Source: Moorena producens 3L (GTDB lineage: Bacteria > Cyanobacteriota > Cyanobacteriia > Cyanobacteriales > Coleofasciculaceae). From it: 64,000 nt of DNA. Positions 60,365 to 64,000 of this stretch are shown in pieces. The position numbers and the translations under genes were made by a program. Each line of letters starts with the position of its first letter. The first letter of the stretch is position 1. Location: contig NZ_GL890946.1 in assembly GCF_000211815.1 (NCBI RefSeq), forward strand, positions 1 to 64,000. The letters are read 5' to 3'. Below the pieces are notes generated by a model. The model saw only the letters and a list, made by a program, of their open reading frames with translations, did not search any database and was not told the origin of the DNA.

Positions 60365-62281
60365 TTACTCCCGCTTCGTCCCCAAGGCACCGTGCGAGCG
60401 AGTCTCCAAGCACACGGCGCGCCCAACTTCTTTAGAACACGTTTTCTTTTGCGACTTACTTTTCCTTGAATCCGGGTTTGTACCTTTTGGCTTTTGTCCC
60501 TTCTTCTTGGAGGGTTTTTTTAATCCCATTTTTAGCATTTGTTGTATTTCGGGATTTGTCGCACCCAGGGCATGGATTGAGTGATGGCAGTCATTGTGTA
60601 AGTATATTAAATTGTCATACTTATCTGTGCCGCCATCCTTTTTTGGTGTTATGTGATGTAGATGCACATTATCATACCTTCCAAGGGTTTGATTACAGAC
60701 AGGACATATGTAGTTCTGTCTGTTTGCTATTTTGTTTTTTCCGTTGGATAGTCTATTTCTTGCGGTCTTTTGTTTCTGTTTATTTTCCCTCTTTTCCCAG
60801 TATTCTTTGAGTTCTGGGTCGTCCGGGCTATGAGTATGTGTGACCTGGGTGTGTCTTTCGATATTGACCCATGCAAGCTTAGTCAGATAAACTTTCCTTT
60901 CTCCAAATACCCATTTATCGTCTCTTCCGGGACATAATTTACCGAAATACTTCTTGTACAACCATTCCCGGGATTTTTGATGCTTTCTTAATCCCCATCT
61001 TGTTAACTTCCAGAATATGTAGCTGTCAATCTTATTGAATATTTCTGAAGATACTGCTCCGCTGTGGTAATTTCCCCACCCTCTTATAATCGGGTTGAGT
61101 CTTTTGATTACCACTTCCTGTGGAGCTGATCGTACCTTCTTGAATTCCTCTTTAAGTTTGGTTTTAAATTTCGCTACATTCTTATCTGAAGGTTTAATGA
61201 TGGTTATATACCCTGATTTTCTTGTACTGGTATTATGTTTCCTGAAGTTCCACCCCAGAAAATCAAATCCGGTGGTCAAGTGGGATATTCTAGTTTTTTC
61301 GAAGGATAATGTTAGTCCTTTTTTGGATAACCACTCTTCAGCGATTTTCAATGCATTCACCGCATCTTCTTTGCTTTCGGTGAGGATTACAAAGTCATCG
61401 GCAAAGCGGACGTAAGTCCTTGGTGTCCTATTTTTCCAATTTCCGCCGTTTTTGGCTTTCTTGTCTTTACACCAGTAGTATTTAATACCTAGTTCCTTTT
61501 CTAATCCATGGAGAGCTATGTTGGCGTATAGTGGACTGATTATCCCACCTTGTGGTGTTCCTTGTTCGGTATCGTAGAATGTCCCTTTGTGGATGTATCC
61601 TGCTTTGAGCCATTCTTTTATGAGTTTGGTTGCTGGAAAGCTACCGATTGCTTCCAATAGTGGTTCATGTGCAATATTATCGAAGCATCCTGAGATGTCC
61701 GCGTCTACTACCCACCATTTTTTATTATTCTCTCCTTTGATGTTTAGGAATATCCTCTGTCTGGCGTCATGGGTACTTCTTCCAGGTCTGAACCCGTATG
61801 ATACTGGTTCAAACATTGCTTCCCATGATGGCTCAAGTGCATTTTTGACTATACCTTGTAGGCATCTGTCGGTTATGCAAGGAATCCCTAATGGCCTTTT
61901 CTTTCCATTGGATTTTGGGATGTAGATGCGTTTGGTTGGTATTGGCTTCCATGTCTTATATGTGGTGAGGGAATCGACCATTAGACCTCTTTCCGCAGGG
62001 TTTAATTTTTTCTTTCCGTCTATCCCTGCTGTTTTTTTACCACTATTTACTTGGGTTGCTTGTTTGACTGATATCAGGATATTGGAATAGCTACGGAGAG
62101 CTAGTCTTTGTAGTTTGTTGACCTTTTTCCAATTACCCTCACGTGTCGCTCTGAAAATTCTACGTCTAAGTTTCCTGACCGTCCTGTAGGCACGTTTCCA
62201 ATTGATAGCGTGCCAGTCAGTGGTTTGTTTAGTTACGATACCGTTCCCGTAAGGTTGCGGTTCTATCTTTTCCATATACAA
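60365..62281 (-). CDS. ltrA: Group II intron reverse transcriptase/maturase with HNH endonuclease
   Basis: 638 residues. Reverse transcriptase domains cover about 50-330, with catalytic YVRFADDFVIL. The thumb/maturase domain X follows to about 450. The C-terminus has an HNH endonuclease: CPVCNQTLGRYDNVHLHHI, then HNDCHHSIHALG. The protein would help the intron fold and reverse-splice into DNA. The frame does not stop before domain V: its last ~20 codons run through the domain V sequence (60387-60420) and stop at 60365. This overlap is unusual. The extra tail after HNH is Lys-rich. Confidence 0.93.
   Translation of the reverse strand: MYMEKIEPQPYGNGIVTKQTTDWHAINWKRAYRTVRKLRRRIFRATREGNWKKVNKLQRLALRSYSNILISVKQATQVNSGKKTAGIDGKKKLNPAERGLMVDSLTTYKTWKPIPTKRIYIPKSNGKKRPLGIPCITDRCLQGIVKNALEPSWEAMFEPVSYGFRPGRSTHDARQRIFLNIKGENNKKWWVVDADISGCFDNIAHEPLLEAIGSFPATKLIKEWLKAGYIHKGTFYDTEQGTPQGGIISPLYANIALHGLEKELGIKYYWCKDKKAKNGGNWKNRTPRTYVRFADDFVILTESKEDAVNALKIAEEWLSKKGLTLSFEKTRISHLTTGFDFLGWNFRKHNTSTRKSGYITIIKPSDKNVAKFKTKLKEEFKKVRSAPQEVVIKRLNPIIRGWGNYHSGAVSSEIFNKIDSYIFWKLTRWGLRKHQKSREWLYKKYFGKLCPGRDDKWVFGERKVYLTKLAWVNIERHTQVTHTHSPDDPELKEYWEKRENKQKQKTARNRLSNGKNKIANRQNYICPVCNQTLGRYDNVHLHHITPKKDGGTDKYDNLIYLHNDCHHSIHALGATNPEIQQMLKMGLKKPSKKKGQKPKGTNPDSRKSKSQKKTCSKEVGRAVCLETRSHGALGTKRE
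60387..60420 (-). ncRNA. Group II intron domain V
   Basis: Exactly 34 bases on the minus strand: arms GCGCCGTGTG and CGCACGGTGC form the lower stem with a CGC triad, and a GAGA tetraloop closes the upper helix. The upper helix CTTG against CTCG has two mismatches, so splicing may be impaired. Confidence 0.75.
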
Positions 62282-63054
62282 TTAAGGTACTTACGTATTA
62301 TTTCCCTAGCTCGAAGTCAGTTCTGAAATTCAGCACTCTTTCAAGTTAAGGGATTTCCCTCTATCCAACCAGTTATATACTTTCGTATTTTCCTGTTGCC
62401 TTTCGGCTGTTGGCTTTTGCTTGGTTCAGTCTTCTACCGGGCTGAGAGTTATACCTCCTCTTACGATTTGGCTACCTACATCAATCGACCTAGATCTAGG
62501 ACTCAACCTCGGCTTACCTGTTGACACACTAAGAAGTTACGAATCTGAGGTTGCCGCCTATACACCGAGTCCAAAGTGGGATTCGATTGCCCCTTTAACG
62601 CGAGGCTAATCCAGGAGCTTACACCTTCCATTGCCGCTTTATCGGAAAGTGTCTATCGTAACGATGCCTTGTAGTGGCGATTCATCACTTTTCAACCAAA
62701 TGATTCTTTTCCTAACCCAACAACATCTTCTCCACGGCATGTAAAGATTTGTTGCGCATTCCCCTCTAGCTCTGAAACCTAGTGATTCGGGAGTGTCGTA
62801 GCCTTAGCCGCGATATCCATCTCACTACGCTCCTTCGGGTGGAAACTAGTCTGAATCCAAGACTAGGAAAGGGTTCTAGCCTTTCACTTCCAAGAGCGCC
62901 TTTCAGTCGCCCGGTTATTTCATATTATGGGTTCATTTTTCTTGCGTTTACCCTGATACAATTCTGGCTTGATGGTGTACAATCAGGGGAAAAAGTTCAA
63001 TGTTGTGTGGGCAAAAGTGAAAATTATTACAGAAGCCAGTAGCAAGAGGTTAAT

Positions 63055-64000
63055 ATGATTGTATTAAGTGAATATTTAAAAAGCCTTGCAATTCTAGGAG
63101 GAATTATTGCGGTATTATATGTTATCACCTTTGTGATTCTTCCGCCTATATTTCGTCGATTCTCCTCTGACGCAGCAATCACAAGCTTAAAAATTATACG
63201 TCAACCTTTATTATTATTTGTACTACTTTTACGAATTCAAATTTCATTAATTCCTAAACTTAAACTAAGCGAAAATTATGAAGTTTGGGTAAATCGAGGA
63301 TTAACCGCTGCAATGATTGCGATAATCACTTATGTCACCGCTCAAATTTTAACTAAAGTTATTCTCTACTACTTAAAGAAGTATTCAGAGCAAACAGAAG
63401 CCATGTGGGATGATGTTTTGCTTCCCATTCTTCAAGGCATCTTGCCTATTTTAGTCTATGTTATTGGCGGCTCACTATTCTTACAAACTTTAGGAATAAA
63501 CGTGGCTGGAGTCTGGGTCGCCCTTGGAGGAGCATCTTTTATTCTTGGCTTTGCATTCAAAGATTCCCTCGCCAATTTTCTGAGCGGTTTGGTTTTATTA
63601 GTCGATACTCCTTTTCAATTTGGAGATGTGATTTTACTGTCTTCCGGTCAACTTGCAGTGATCAAAAAAGTTGGTTTGCGAGTTACTCATCTGTATGTTG
63701 TGAGTAACCACAGTGATGTCTACCTTCCTAATTCTACCTTTGAAACAAAAGAAATTGTTAATCTCACTCGTCCAACTCCCCATTATTACGATCAACTGGA
63801 ACTTCCGATCATGTCAACAGTTGATCCCGGTCAAGCAATTCAGTTGATTGAAAACGTGATCTTAGCTCACCCCGACACAATGGGACTAATCGATCGCAAG
63901 CTTGAACTTTTAGAAAAGTTTTATGGATTTTCTAAGCCGGGAATCAGAGCAGAACAGAAGCGAAAAGTGGGTTTAATCCGGTTAAAAGCAGAACAAAAAG
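63055..64000 (+). CDS. MscS-type mechanosensitive channel (3' end outside window)
   Basis: 315 residues are visible. Three or more membrane segments lie near 8-30, 47-66 and 80-105, then the conserved pore-lining region at about 130-190, with GVWVALGGASFILGFAFKDS and LANFLSGLVLLVDTPFQFGD. This is the MscS core followed by the beta domain (VIKKVGLRVTHLYVVSNHSD) and part of the cytoplasmic vestibule (HPDTMGLIDRKLE). MscS channels open on membrane tension and release solutes on osmotic downshock. Starts at ATG 63055 after AAGAGG. Confidence 0.9.
   Translation, partial: MIVLSEYLKSLAILGGIIAVLYVITFVILPPIFRRFSSDAAITSLKIIRQPLLLFVLLLRIQISLIPKLKLSENYEVWVNRGLTAAMIAIITYVTAQILTKVILYYLKKYSEQTEAMWDDVLLPILQGILPILVYVIGGSLFLQTLGINVAGVWVALGGASFILGFAFKDSLANFLSGLVLLVDTPFQFGDVILLSSGQLAVIKKVGLRVTHLYVVSNHSDVYLPNSTFETKEIVNLTRPTPHYYDQLELPIMSTVDPGQAIQLIENVILAHPDTMGLIDRKLELLEKFYGFSKPGIRAEQKRKVGLIRLKAEQK

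Larger units (their letters stand above)
60350..62912 (-). mobile_element. Group II intron (approximate ends)
   Basis: It is defined on the minus strand by a 5' region beginning near 62912, by an RT/maturase ORF and by a 34-base domain V at 60387-60420. The 5' region has domain I-like segments, for example GAGCGTAGTGAGATGG and ATCGCGGCTAAGGCTACG. The first bases read GGGCG rather than the consensus GTGCG. The 3' end near 60350 is uncertain. Splice sites were not proven. The intron sits 142 bases upstream of the divergently transcribed mscS-like gene, apparently between genes. Confidence 0.75.

Noticed and set aside
60208..60426. 72-codon minus-strand frame across domain V
   Set aside because: It overlaps the catalytic intron RNA and the opposite-strand protein-like remnant; probably chance.

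Overview
The window is chromosomal DNA from a large-genome filamentous cyanobacterium. Evidence is the 3' end of psbD (photosystem II D2), many HIP1 octamers (GCGATCGC), an SLH/OprB-type porin, many 7-base tandem repeats and several miniature inverted-repeat elements. The repeat style resembles Moorena/Coleofasciculus-type genomes; that placement is an inference, not a match.

Region by region. 1-9000 (mostly + strand) is housekeeping: a stand-alone psbD end, a structured RNA candidate holding a 23-codon ORF with a strong ribosome binding site, pterin carbinolamine dehydratase, an SLH porin, cysteine synthase, a J-domain protein, a tandem-domain 6-pyruvoyl-tetrahydropterin synthase-like protein and a TPR protein. 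9000-30000 (mostly - strand) holds a type IV secretion / conjugation-like cluster. Read 5' to 3' on the minus strand it runs: VirB2-like pilin, VirB3-like, VirB4 ATPase, VirB5-like, VirB6-like, VirB8-like, VirB10-like, VirB9/TraK-like, an unknown membrane-anchored protein and a VirD4/TraD coupling ATPase, then unknown proteins and a Ycf46-like AAA ATPase. No relaxase, VirB11 or integrase is visible. 30600-34000 has a LuxR-type regulator with a degenerate receiver and two paralogous coiled-coil proteins, one apparently frameshifted. 35000-39000 has sufE, a 31-unit heptamer array, rsmB and an Rpn-type nuclease.

39491-50544 is the most interesting block. A tight minus-strand operon encodes, in transcription order, an EAD1-metallophosphatase, an EAD1-VMAP-like protein, a MoxR AAA ATPase and a 1817-residue vWA-like/TPR/CHAT protein; an EAD1-trypsin gene lies just upstream. 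This fits the MoxR-vWA-VMAP class of NTP-dependent conflict systems with EAD-recruited effectors. Odd points are a CHAT domain that appears to lack its catalytic His, a 13-unit TPR array with nearly identical DNA repeats, and a heptamer microsatellite inside the vWA/CHAT gene.

50700-64000 contains a chorismate lyase-like gene, MTA phosphorylase, small membrane proteins, an RDD-pentapeptide protein, a GT4 glycosyltransferase, a MITE, a group II intron with an RT/HNH maturase whose reading frame runs through domain V, and the start of an MscS channel gene. Most gaps over 300 bases are filled with heptamer repeats and palindromic or foldback elements. No tRNA, rRNA or CRISPR array was seen.
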